This document shows positions 10,735 to 18,851 of a stretch of DNA of 64,000 nt, piece by piece (within the stretch, counting starts at the first letter, position 1; the number at the start of each line of letters is the position of its first letter). The DNA is from Methylovulum miyakonense HT12. Lineage in GTDB: Bacteria; Pseudomonadota; Gammaproteobacteria; Methylococcales; Methylomonadaceae. Where the stretch lies: NCBI RefSeq assembly GCF_000384075.1, contig NZ_KB913025.1:374238-438237 (forward strand), given 5' to 3'. The notes below the pieces were generated by a model that was not told the DNA's origin, made no database searches, and saw only the letters and a program-made list of their open reading frames with translations. Made by a program: the position numbers and the translations under genes.

Positions 10735-11609
10735 TGGCGGCGGACTTGCTCCAAGGCCTGGTCATCGCCCACTTAGGCCAAGGTATCGCCGTTGAAGTGA
10801 ACGGCATCATCTGGCTCTGCCAAACGCGACGGAAAGTGGACACCGTCGCGGTGGGTGATCAAGTGACATTATCGGAAGCCGGCCTGTTACAAGGCCGCAT
10901 TGAAGAAATCCTCCCGCGCCGCTCGGTGCTGCTGCGTCCTAGCCGAGGCGACAAAGCCCGCCCCGTCGCCGCCAATATCGACACCGTGTTTGTCGTCTTC
11001 GCCACCGAACCCTTTTGTGATTTTTTGTTGTTGGACCAATATCTGGCGATTTGCGAAAACCACGCTTTCGGCGCGGCCTTGGTGCTGAACAAAACCGACT
11101 TGCCGCCTTCGCCGGACATCGAACAGGAACTCCGCATTTACCAAGAACTGGGCTATCCCTTGTATCGCGTCAGTGCCACCACCGCGAATGGCTTGGACGA
11201 TTTGAAACAGGCTTTAAACCAGCAAACCAGCATTTTCACCGGACAATCCGGTGTCGGCAAATCCTCGTTAACCAACGCGCTGATTCCCGATAAGGAACTC
11301 AAAACCAACACCATTTCCGCCACCACCAAACACGGACGGCACACCACCACCGCCGCCACCTTGTACCATTTGCCCGACGGCGGTGATTTGATCGACAGCC
11401 CCGGCGTGGCGATTTTTGGCCTTGCCGATATGAACCATAATCAGCTGGCTCATGGCTACCGCGAATTCCAGCCTTTGTTGGACAGATGCCGATTTAACGA
11501 TTGCAGCCATGTTTCGGACAAAGGCTGTGCGGTCAGGGCGGCGGCTGAACAAGGGGATATTGCACTAACGCGTTATCAGCGGTTTTTGAAATTGCGGGAG
11601 AAGATGTGA
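10734..11609 (+). CDS. rsgA: Small ribosomal subunit biogenesis GTPase RsgA
   Basis: A circularly permuted GTPase of 291 residues. There is an OB-fold N-terminus, then G4 (NKTD), G1 (GQSGVGKSS) and G3 (DSPG), in the permuted order typical of RsgA/YjeQ. The C-terminal zinc region is CRFNDCSH...C. It helps late 30S maturation. In many gammaproteobacteria rsgA neighbours orn, as here (divergent, 1.3 kb away). Confidence 0.96.
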   Translation: MAADLLQGLVIAHLGQGIAVEVNGIIWLCQTRRKVDTVAVGDQVTLSEAGLLQGRIEEILPRRSVLLRPSRGDKARPVAANIDTVFVVFATEPFCDFLLLDQYLAICENHAFGAALVLNKTDLPPSPDIEQELRIYQELGYPLYRVSATTANGLDDLKQALNQQTSIFTGQSGVGKSSLTNALIPDKELKTNTISATTKHGRHTTTAATLYHLPDGGDLIDSPGVAIFGLADMNHNQLAHGYREFQPLLDRCRFNDCSHVSDKGCAVRAAAEQGDIALTRYQRFLKLREKM

Positions 11610-11674
11610 GCTGTTTAAAATCAGAATTGTGTTGTACAGTTAAGACTTAAACTAACTTTGCAAAGAGGGTAACA

Positions 11675-11848
11675 ATGAAAAATAATAATGCCACCATCAC
11701 AGCCCTGCTGTGTTTTGCATTAGGAATATTTTCATTGTGTCCTGAAATCTCCATAGCCTGCAAATCACGAGTCGATTTCCCCTCTTTTTCTGCAGATGAA
11801 ATTAATAGTTATTCCCCAATTTACGTTAGCCCGCATATCAAGCTATGA
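11675..11848 (+). CDS. Small exported protein, possibly a truncated gene
   Basis: A 57-codon frame preceded by GAGGGT at a good distance. It encodes a signal peptide (MKNNNATITALLCFALGIF, cleavage near ISIACKS) and a short mature part ending SPHIKL. Its stop overlaps the next start by 4 bases (ATGA). The mature part is short for an exported protein, so it may be the 5' remnant of a longer gene cut at the junction with foreign DNA. I do not recognise the family. Confidence 0.45.
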   Translation: MKNNNATITALLCFALGIFSLCPEISIACKSRVDFPSFSADEINSYSPIYVSPHIKL

Positions 11849-12294
11849 CTACTCGCCCTCCCTCGCAAAACCAAATATCATTAGCAAGTGTTCTTGATCT
11901 CGACGTCAGCGACGACACCTTTGATGTTGCCGCCGCTCGGCTTATGGATGCTGTTGCGCCGGCAATCGGGTATAAGCCAGCCGAGCAATCGAGCGAACGT
12001 CAACGAGCATTTGCCCAATCGCTGGGGCAAGATGTAATCGAAGACTCCAAGCGAGTAGCAAGCGCAAAGATAGGCGAAGCGCTGTTTGCGAAAAATCAAG
12101 ACGCAATTGTTTCACTGAATTTGAAACCGGGTGACAGCGTTGTTCGTGTTGAACATTTCGAGTTTGAGGGAGAAATGCGCACAGTCGAACAAGAATTTGT
12201 CGTTTCATCCATCCAGCCCAATGGGCGTGTTTTCTTCAAGGGCGGCAATGGTCAGGGCGCTTGGCCTACACAGCTAAAGAAACATGCGGGTTAA
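11845..12294 (+). CDS. Hypothetical protein, 149 residues
   Basis: A soluble acidic-to-neutral protein. Its C-terminal half looks like a small beta domain (LKPGDSVVRVEHFEFEGE, FVVSSIQPNGRVFFKGGNGQG). No signal peptide or catalytic motif is seen. It is coupled by ATGA to the small exported frame upstream. It lies in an accessory patch between rsgA and comM together with a solitary HicB and palindromic repeats, which suggests acquired DNA. Confidence 0.55.
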   Translation: MTTRPPSQNQISLASVLDLDVSDDTFDVAAARLMDAVAPAIGYKPAEQSSERQRAFAQSLGQDVIEDSKRVASAKIGEALFAKNQDAIVSLNLKPGDSVVRVEHFEFEGEMRTVEQEFVVSSIQPNGRVFFKGGNGQGAWPTQLKKHAG

Positions 12295-12551
12295 CCCAGC
12301 AATCGGTCGGTACTGCATAAAAGCACGCAGCCCCTCACTTTTACGTTATCCATGTCGAGAAGGTAAATCCTCTCCAACCCGCTTGGACAAAACTGGTATG
12401 CACCTCCATTTAGCTTTAATGGAGGCATTATTGCTCGTTTCGCCCGTTCCCAAGCTCCATGGGAATGACGTTTTGGAAGCTCCAGTTTCCAGTATTATCG
12501 AAGCTAGAGCTTCTAGGACTTGAGTTCCCAAGCCAGAGCTTGGGAACTAGC
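12295..12551. repeat. Palindromic repeat region
   Basis: No intact gene. A 24-bp near-perfect palindrome at 12524-12547 (GTTCCCAAGC CAGA GCTTGGGAAC) is preceded by related fragments: CGTTCCCAAGCTCCATGGGAATG near 12446, and GAAGCTAGAGCTTC near 12500. This looks like a dispersed REP/MITE-type repeat. It ends right where the reading frame of a toxin remnant resumes. Confidence 0.55.
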
Positions 12552-12623
12552 AAAAACACCATCAAGGCTTACACCAAAAAAGACATCATCAACGAATTGA
12601 AAGCTAAAGGTTTTTTAAAATGA
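12552..12623 (+). pseudogene. 3' remnant of a toxin-like gene upstream of hicB
   Basis: An in-frame stretch encodes KNTIKAYTKKDIINELKAKG followed by FLK and stop. The TGA overlaps the hicB-like ATG (ATGA), the coupling expected of a toxin-antitoxin pair. Upstream the frame runs into the palindromic repeat, so the 5' part is lost. Identification as HicA is inferred only from position. Confidence 0.4.
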
Positions 12624-12958
12624 CACATTTCAATTACAAAGGTTATCAAGGTAGCGTAAAAGTCAGCGTTGAAGATCACTGCCTACATGGCAAAATTGAA
12701 TTTATCGGCGATTTGGTCAATTACGAAGCTGAAACTGTTAGCGAGTTGGAAAAGGAGTTTAGGTTGGCGGTGGACAGTTATCTGGAAACTTGCAAAGCCA
12801 CGGGCGTAGAACCTAAAAAACCATTCAAGGGTTCGTTTAATGTCAGAATTGGTCGTGAGCTTCACGAAAAAGCGGCAAAACGGGCAACTGACATTGGTAA
12901 GTCATTGAATGAATATATAAAAGACATTGTAAAAACCGATACTGAATCACACGCTTAA
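12620..12958 (+). CDS. HicB family antitoxin, apparently without its toxin
   Basis: A 112-residue protein. The N-terminal part is a degraded RNase H-like HicB domain (YKGYQGSVKVSVED, GKIEFIGDLVNYEAETVSELEKEF). A C-terminal helix region follows (RELHEKAAKRATDIGKSLNEYI), like the ribbon-helix-helix DNA-binding tail of COG4226. HicB proteins neutralise HicA mRNA interferases and repress their own operon. Only a short coding remnant precedes it, so it is probably an orphan. Confidence 0.75.
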   Translation: MTHFNYKGYQGSVKVSVEDHCLHGKIEFIGDLVNYEAETVSELEKEFRLAVDSYLETCKATGVEPKKPFKGSFNVRIGRELHEKAAKRATDIGKSLNEYIKDIVKTDTESHA

Positions 12959-12996
12959 ATCAATATGATTGTTTACCTTGCCCCATTCCCTATGCC

Positions 12997-14508
12997 ATGT
13001 CATCCCTAGCCGTCATCTACAGCCGGGGCCGCTCCGGTATTGACGCGCCACTGGTCACCGTCGAAGTGCATGTCTCCAATGGTTTGCCTGCCCTGTCAAT
13101 CGTCGGTTTGCCCGAAACGGCGGTGAAGGAAAGCAAGGATAGGGTGCGCGGGGCTTTGTTGAATTCGCAGTTTGATTTTCCGATGCAGCGCATCACCATC
13201 AATTTGGCCCCTGCGGATTTACCGAAAGAAGGCGGACGATTTGATCTAGCCATCGCGCTAGGGATTTTGGCGGCTTCGGGGCAGATCCCTACAGCGCGGT
13301 TGGCGGACTATGAATGTGTCGGCGAATTATCATTAGGCGGGGAATTACGGCCTGTCATCGGTGTGTTGCCTGTTGCTTTGCAAGCCCGTAAGCAAGGGCG
13401 GAAACTGATCGTACCTAAGGAAAACACTGCCGAAGCGGCCTTAGTGAAGGGCTTGGAGATCATTCCTGCCGACCATTTATTGCAAATCTGTGCGCATTTG
13501 AGCGGACAGACGCAAATCGACATGGAGTGCCAACAAATTGAACCCGAACCAACCCTGCATGAATTGGATTTTGCCGATGTGCATGGGCAATATCACGTCA
13601 AACGCGCGTTTGAGATTGCCGCAGCGGGGTCACATAACATCCTGATGCTGGGTCCGCCGGGTACGGGCAAATCCATGATCGCCTCGCGTTTGCCGACCAT
13701 TTTACCTTTATTGACCGAACAACAGGCACAAGAAACTGCCGCGATTGCGTCAATTAGTGACCAAGGCTTTGATGTCAATAATTGGTTGAAACCACCCTTT
13801 AGATCACCGCACCATACCGCTTCGGCGGCGGCCTTGGTGGGTGGCGGCAGTAACCCTAAACCTGGGGAAATTTCCTTGGCACATAATGGCACTTTATTTT
13901 TGGATGAACTGCCAGAGTTTGACCGCAAAGTCTTGGAAGTTTTACGCGAACCCTTAGAAACCGGACATATCACTATCTCCCGCGCCAACCGCCAGGCCGA
14001 TTTTCCGGCGCGTTTCCAATTGGTTGCGGCAATGAACCCTTGCCCTTGCGGCTATTTAGGTGATGCGTCGGGACGTTGCCATTGCTCATCTGAGCAAGTC
14101 GCCCGTTATCGCGGACGCATTTCCGGCCCCTTGCTAGACCGTATCGACATGCACTTGGAAGTGCCGCGTGTGCCGCATGAAGTGTTGCGTAAAGGTTCGG
14201 CGACTGGGGAAGAAAGCAGCGCGGCGATCCGGGCACGGGTGGTGGCTGCGCGGAATGTCGCCTTAGGGCGTAGCGGCAAAGCCAACTCGGCTTTGGGTGC
14301 GAAAGAAGTCAAAGTTGTTTGTGAATTGCCGGAAGCCGGACACCTTTTGCTGGAACAGGCGATGGACAAATTTGGCCTGTCGAACCGCGCTTATCACCGT
14401 ATTTTAAAACTCGCCCGCACCATCGCCGACCTCGCGCAATCGCCACAAATCCAAACCTCCCATTTAAGCGAAGCGATTAGCTACCGCAAATTGGACAGAC
14501 GCCCATAA
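12997..14508 (+). CDS. comM: Mg-chelatase-like ATPase ComM (YifB)
   Basis: A 503-residue AAA+ protein: N-terminal Lon-protease-like fold (residues 1-170), Walker A GPPGTGKSM, Walker B LFLDELPEF, the Cys-rich motif NPCPCGYLGD and a C-terminal helical lid. ComM is a hexameric helicase that drives branch migration during natural transformation. The preceding hicB-like gene is 38 bp away but unrelated. Confidence 0.95.
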   Translation: MSSLAVIYSRGRSGIDAPLVTVEVHVSNGLPALSIVGLPETAVKESKDRVRGALLNSQFDFPMQRITINLAPADLPKEGGRFDLAIALGILAASGQIPTARLADYECVGELSLGGELRPVIGVLPVALQARKQGRKLIVPKENTAEAALVKGLEIIPADHLLQICAHLSGQTQIDMECQQIEPEPTLHELDFADVHGQYHVKRAFEIAAAGSHNILMLGPPGTGKSMIASRLPTILPLLTEQQAQETAAIASISDQGFDVNNWLKPPFRSPHHTASAAALVGGGSNPKPGEISLAHNGTLFLDELPEFDRKVLEVLREPLETGHITISRANRQADFPARFQLVAAMNPCPCGYLGDASGRCHCSSEQVARYRGRISGPLLDRIDMHLEVPRVPHEVLRKGSATGEESSAAIRARVVAARNVALGRSGKANSALGAKEVKVVCELPEAGHLLLEQAMDKFGLSNRAYHRILKLARTIADLAQSPQIQTSHLSEAISYRKLDRRP

Positions 14509-14570
14509 GCATCTGCTTAAGCAACCTTTGCCAGAAATAACACAAAAATGGTAAGGTAAGCGTTTTTATC

Positions 14571-14604
14571 AGCCCAAAACGGGACGACCAAAAGGTTTTG
14601 GGCT
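14571..14604 (+). terminator. Hairpin after comM
   Basis: Ten-base arms AGCCCAAAAC and GTTTTGGGCT with a 14-nt loop lie about 60 bp after the comM stop and before the next gene's ribosome site (AGGAAA). The following bases are only moderately T-rich. Confidence 0.55.
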
Positions 14605-14633
14605 TCCCTTAACCCCCCACAGGAAACTTATAA

Positions 14634-15401
14634 ATGAAGCGAAACACCATAATTGCCAAGGGTGCGTTGACCGGAACAACAATGCTTTTGTTGTTGTCCG
14701 GGTTGCTTTCAGCCCCGTTAGCGAATGCCGAAATTTCTTTAGGGTTGTATGCCGGACAATCGTTCACCGACAATGGCGACCTGAACTTGACCCAAGGCAA
14801 AACCAACCTGAATTTCAGTGACGTAAGCTGGGATGACAAATCTTTCGAAGAGCCTATCTTTTACGGTGCGCGCATAGGTTATTGGTTTGAGGATGCGCCA
14901 AACTGGGGTTTATCCATTGACTTTGCCCATCTCAAAAACTATCTGGAATATGATAAAAACGCCCAAGTGAGTGGCACTGACGCGAATGGAAACAGCGTGA
15001 ATGGCGTAGAACCCATCAGCAACCACATCCAAGATTTCAACATGTCCCACGGTGTGAACACCCTGACCTTTAACGGCCAATACCGCTGGTTCCCTGCCGG
15101 GCAACGCGACCAAACCTTGTTAGGCCGGATGCAGCTGTACACTGGCTTGGGGGCCGGTTTCAGCGTCCCCCACGTCGAGGCGATGATCAATGGCGTACAA
15201 ACTTATGAATATCAAGCGGGCGCCGGCCCTGTCGTCAATGGCATGATGGGCATCAATTATGACATCTATAGCTTTATCTCAGGCTTTGCCGAATACAAAT
15301 TGACCTACGTTGATGTTGAAGATGATTTGACAGGCGGCGGCACCATCAGCACCGAAACGGTTAACCATCAGCTTATTTTTGGTCTGGCGGCGCATTTTTG
15401 A
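14634..15401 (+). CDS. Outer-membrane beta-barrel protein (OmpW/OmpA-like porin fold)
   Basis: A 255-residue protein with a signal peptide (cleavage near PLANAEI). Alternating hydrophobic/polar strands follow (ISLGLYAGQSF, PIFYGARIGYWF, GLSIDFAHLKNYL, QLYTGLGAGFSVP, FAEYKLTYVDV). It ends HLIFGLAAHF-like with a terminal Phe, the outer-membrane sorting signal. This indicates an eight-stranded barrel. Substrate is unknown. It has its own terminator downstream. Confidence 0.85.
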   Translation: MKRNTIIAKGALTGTTMLLLLSGLLSAPLANAEISLGLYAGQSFTDNGDLNLTQGKTNLNFSDVSWDDKSFEEPIFYGARIGYWFEDAPNWGLSIDFAHLKNYLEYDKNAQVSGTDANGNSVNGVEPISNHIQDFNMSHGVNTLTFNGQYRWFPAGQRDQTLLGRMQLYTGLGAGFSVPHVEAMINGVQTYEYQAGAGPVVNGMMGINYDIYSFISGFAEYKLTYVDVEDDLTGGGTISTETVNHQLIFGLAAHF

Positions 15402-15444
15402 TTTATGATTTGACGGCCTAAGTTTTCCAAAACCACAGCCCACC

Positions 15445-15478
15445 AAAGCCCCGGTTGTTTTGCCACAACCGGGGCTTT
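15445..15478 (+). terminator. Strong rho-independent terminator
   Basis: Fourteen-base arms AAAGCCCCGGTTGT / ACAACCGGGGCTTT with a 6-nt loop, followed by a T-rich tract, about 45 bp after the barrel gene. The T-tract (TTTGTTTT) also serves as the duplicated target of the neighbouring inverted-repeat element. Confidence 0.9.
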
Positions 15479-15484
15479 TGTTTT

Positions 15485-15608
15485 GGCTATGTCACCGTTA
15501 GTTGTTGAAAAAATTTTATGTTCGGCGCAAAGCCTTATTTAATGCGGATTGCGGCTTTCGCTCAAAGCCGCGTCATTTAAGGCTTCCACAATTAACGGCG
15601 ACATAGCC
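15485..15608. mobile_element. 124-bp MITE-like element with 8-bp target duplication
   Basis: Terminal inverted repeats of about 23 bp (GGCTATGTCACCGTTAGTTG at the left; the right end reads CAATTAACGGCGACATAGCC) differ at three positions. An inner inverted repeat lies at 15530-15585 (AAGCCTTATTTAATGCGG / CCGCGTCATTTAAGGCTT). The octamer TTTGTTTT flanks it on both sides (15477-15484 and 15609-15616). It contains no gene. AT-rich 8-bp duplications and GG-starting ends recall ISL3-type elements, but that assignment is inference. Confidence 0.8.
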
Positions 15609-15616
15609 TTTGTTTT

Positions 15617-16074
15617 AGGCCCAACCCGATTGACGCCCCGCTGAACGTATAAACTTCAGCAATGCGGCATTGCTTTCTTAGCCACACGGGACAGCCCCTG
15701 CTTTCATAACAAGTGGCGTGGCCGGCTAAAAGTCAAGAAAAACGGTATGGCTGGCCCTATCCAACAGAGCATTTAACCCATACCGACAAGGTGATCGTTG
15801 CGCAAACGCATTGACAAAAGGGGGGAATGGAAACACTTACGTTGCCGGAGGTGGCAGCCGCGCCCCTGTGGCTTATTGAATGTCCGGCACCACAGCCATA
15901 AGCCAACCATTTTTTGCCAACTCCCATACAACTTCGACATATTCGCATATTCAATGGGTAGGGGGACGGCCTATAATGGCCGGTTAGGATCGTTCCTTGG
16001 CCGTTAAGGCCGGCCATTGATAGCCAGCTTTTACCCAAACCTTCACAACACTATGTACACAGGAGCTTTACACC
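15617..16074. other. Gene-free region before folP
   Basis: No supported coding gene. Seen are a small palindrome at 15658-15674 (AGCAATGC/GCATTGCT), a hairpin at 15743-15785 (CGGTATGG / CCATACCG) and a consensus-like -10 box TATAAT at 15972-15977 inside GGCC repeats. The -10 box has no convincing -35, but it is about 100 bp before folP and could be its promoter. The folP ribosome site AGGAG lies just before its ATG. Confidence 0.35.
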
Positions 16075-16890
16075 ATGTTCAACCCGTTTTACAAACCGCT
16101 CATCATGGGGATTTTAAATATCACGCCGGACAGTTTTTCCGATGGGGGGCGTTACAGTGATTTGGAAAGCGCGGTTCAACAAGTGCAAAAGATGTTGCGG
16201 GAAGGCGTGGACATCATTGATATCGGTGGCGAATCGACCCGCCCTGGAGCCGACCCGGTCCCTGCCGATGAACAAATCCGCCGTGTCGTTCCGGTCATCA
16301 CGGCAATCCGCCAATTTACCGACACGCTGATTAGCATAGACACCACGTCCAGCGAAGTCGCCAAAGCGGCCATAGAAGCAGGGGCGAACATGATCAATGA
16401 TGTTTCAGGCGGCCTGAATGACAGGGAAATGCTGGCATTGGCCGCAGAAACCGATGTGCCGATCATTTTGATGCACAGCCAAGGTTCGCCTAAAACGATG
16501 CAGGACAGCCCTTACTATGAGGATGTCGTCCGTGAAGTGCTGGAAGCCTTGCAACTACGGGCGGCGGCGGCATTGGCGGCGGGGGTCAAAAAAGAAAACA
16601 TCGCCATTGACCCGGGCATTGGTTTTGGCAAGCGCAAACAGGACAACCTGGATTTGCTTGCGCATTTGGAGATTTTTGTGGGTTTAGGTTTTCCGGTGTT
16701 GCTAGGGACTAGCCGCAAACGCTTCATGGGCAGCATCTGTGACGTGTCGGAACCGGCCGAATTGGTCACGGCGACGGCAGTGACCACAGCTTTGGGGGTA
16801 ATGGCAGGCGTTAAGGTGTTCCGCGTCCATGATGTGCGGGAAAACCGCCAGGCGGCGGATGTGGCATGGGCGATTAGGCAGCGAGGTTAA
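16075..16890 (+). CDS. folP: Dihydropteroate synthase
   Basis: A TIM-barrel enzyme of 271 residues joining p-aminobenzoate to dihydropterin pyrophosphate in folate synthesis. Signatures: IMGILNITPDSFSDGG at the N-terminus, DIGGESTRPGA, and DPGIGFGKRKQDN. It lacks its common neighbours ftsH and glmM here. A good AGGAG precedes the ATG. It converges with dabB. Confidence 0.96.
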   Translation: MFNPFYKPLIMGILNITPDSFSDGGRYSDLESAVQQVQKMLREGVDIIDIGGESTRPGADPVPADEQIRRVVPVITAIRQFTDTLISIDTTSSEVAKAAIEAGANMINDVSGGLNDREMLALAAETDVPIILMHSQGSPKTMQDSPYYEDVVREVLEALQLRAAAALAAGVKKENIAIDPGIGFGKRKQDNLDLLAHLEIFVGLGFPVLLGTSRKRFMGSICDVSEPAELVTATAVTTALGVMAGVKVFRVHDVRENRQAADVAWAIRQRG

Positions 16891-16898
16891 CAGGCCTG

Positions 16899-16931
16899 TT
16901 GTAAAGGCGCCGCTTTGCAGCGCCTTTACAA
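16899..16931. terminator. Bidirectional terminator between folP and dabB
   Basis: Perfect 12-bp arms TTGTAAAGGCGC / GCGCCTTTACAA with a 9-nt loop lie between the convergent folP (ends 16890) and dabB (ends 16938). Confidence 0.75.
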
Positions 16932-16937
16932 TACGGA

Positions 16938-18851
16938 TCATTTATTCGACTTAAAAATCGCCTGTAACGCCGTAATTTCAGCATGGTCAGAAACTTCCGT
17001 AGGCCTGCCCATGCATAAGCGCAGGAACACCCTTGCCCCGGCAATCCCGTTAATCACAAAGGAAATGGCGATTAACGCCGCGATCCAGGCATGTTGCGTG
17101 CTGGCATGGTAAAGCAATAAATCTTCACCGATAAAAGCCGGTGTAATCGGAAAACCTACCAAACCCAGGAAGCTCAAAAACAACAGCATCGCCAAACCCG
17201 GATAGGTTTCCGCCATCGCACGGTAGGCAAAGGGCGAATCGGCAAATTGCTTTTTGCCGGGCAGTTTGCTTAACACCAACAAGCCCAACAGCCATGACGG
17301 GACGATGCCGGTCATAAATAACAAAATATCAAACCGGGCGATGGGCTGGAGCAACCACACGGCCACCGCCGCCAACAAACAGCTCATGGCGATGGCGTTC
17401 CAAACCCAGAGAAAACTATGTTTCTGGCTGAACGCACTGAGTGAAGACAAAACCATCATCAACGCGACGGGAATCGCCATAAAATGCATGGACATAAGGC
17501 CAAAATGGATGAGCGAGCCAAAAACGGCGAACACGCCACCGCCCACCAGCAATTTTTCCCAGATTTTACAGGTGTTGATAGTGGCGCCGATCCGTTTTAA
17601 GGGCGTCCATAATACCGAACGCACCAGCCGCTCCAGATTGCCTTCCTGCAAAGCAAACACATACAAGGTGTTTTGCAAAACTTCCGGCAAGGTGTCGCGG
17701 ATGGACACGGGCAAATAGGTCTGCATGTTTTGGGTATTAAAGCCCATGCCGGTGTCAATCGCCCCTTCCACCCGCAACATGTGGGCGACAATGGATGGCG
17801 ACACCAATAATTGGTAACAGCGCAAAAACGCATTGCCCAAGAAATGGAACAACACCAAAGTTTCAAAACCAGCCGCCAATTCCATAAACATAATGCCGAC
17901 CTGGGTGATCGACGCATAAGCAATCTGGCCTTTGATGTTGGATTGGGTTTTTTCAGAGAGGCTGGCGACCACCACCGTCAACAGGCCGATACCAAACACA
18001 ATCAGGCGCGTGAAAATATGGTAGCTCCAGATCGGCGTGGTGCGCAGCAACAAGAACACGCCCAAATGCACGGACAACGCCCCGTAGAAAATCGCGCTCG
18101 ACGGCGTCGGGCCTTCCATTGCCCTAGGCAGCCAAAAACAAAAAGGGAATTGCGCCGATTTTCCCGATGCGGCAATAAAAATCAACATGGACATCAGCAA
18201 CAAGGCCGGGTAACTGGCGGGTGACGGCGCACTATGCTCAAACAACACCGCCAACTGGCTGAAATGGTCGCTCTCATGGAACAACAAATGGCTCATCCAG
18301 GCGCCCAGCAACAGGCCGATGTCGCAAAACCGATACACCGTATAGGCCCTTAAGGCATTGCGCACAGGCTGGACACGGTGGCGGTAAAAGGCGATCAATA
18401 AAAACGACGAAATGCCGACAATTTCCCAACCCGCAAACAGCATGTCGATGGATCCTGACAAAATGACCATGTTCAAACCAAAGGCAAACCCGAAAATGGT
18501 CAGAAAGAAACGTTTGTATCCCGATTCACGGTGCAGGTAGTTACGGCAATAGCGCACGATAATCGAAAAAATGACCCATATCGCAAACAGATAAGCCGCA
18601 CCCACTTCATCCAAATAAAACAGGATAGGGAAGCGGTAGCTGCCATGTTCATACAGAGTAAACCATTCAAATTCGTAGCCCGAAAACCCGTGCTTGGCCC
18701 AAGCCACCAGCAACGCCAAGATGCTCAGGCCCATGGCATGGGTAGCCCAGAAACTGATCGTGGCTATGCTTTTTTCGTTGTTGCCCAACAACGCAATGAG
18801 CAGCAAACCCACCAACGGCAAAAACTGGCAAGTTAATAACAGTAAATTCAT
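16938..18851 (-). CDS. dabB: DabB: complex I NuoL-like membrane subunit of the DabAB inorganic-carbon transporter
   Basis: About 637 residues from the ATG overlapping the dabA stop (ATGA). It is a multi-helix protein of the NuoL/MrpA antiporter family, with the conserved core around FAGWEIVGISSFLLIAFYRHR, a PFCFWLPRAMEGPTPSSA loop and TQSNIKGQIAYASITQVGIMF. In DAB systems (DUF2309 plus NuoL-like) DabB forms the ion-conducting membrane part that energises DabA. Coupling to dabA is strict here. Confidence 0.92.
   Translation of the reverse strand: MNLLLLTCQFLPLVGLLLIALLGNNEKSIATISFWATHAMGLSILALLVAWAKHGFSGYEFEWFTLYEHGSYRFPILFYLDEVGAAYLFAIWVIFSIIVRYCRNYLHRESGYKRFFLTIFGFAFGLNMVILSGSIDMLFAGWEIVGISSFLLIAFYRHRVQPVRNALRAYTVYRFCDIGLLLGAWMSHLLFHESDHFSQLAVLFEHSAPSPASYPALLLMSMLIFIAASGKSAQFPFCFWLPRAMEGPTPSSAIFYGALSVHLGVFLLLRTTPIWSYHIFTRLIVFGIGLLTVVVASLSEKTQSNIKGQIAYASITQVGIMFMELAAGFETLVLFHFLGNAFLRCYQLLVSPSIVAHMLRVEGAIDTGMGFNTQNMQTYLPVSIRDTLPEVLQNTLYVFALQEGNLERLVRSVLWTPLKRIGATINTCKIWEKLLVGGGVFAVFGSLIHFGLMSMHFMAIPVALMMVLSSLSAFSQKHSFLWVWNAIAMSCLLAAVAVWLLQPIARFDILLFMTGIVPSWLLGLLVLSKLPGKKQFADSPFAYRAMAETYPGLAMLLFLSFLGLVGFPITPAFIGEDLLLYHASTQHAWIAALIAISFVINGIAGARVFLRLCMGRPTEVSDHAEITALQAIFKSNK

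Noticed and set aside
12440..12550. CRISPR array from the repeated CCCAAGC units
   Set aside because: The units are palindromic, irregularly spaced and diverged; there are no equal spacers and no cas genes.
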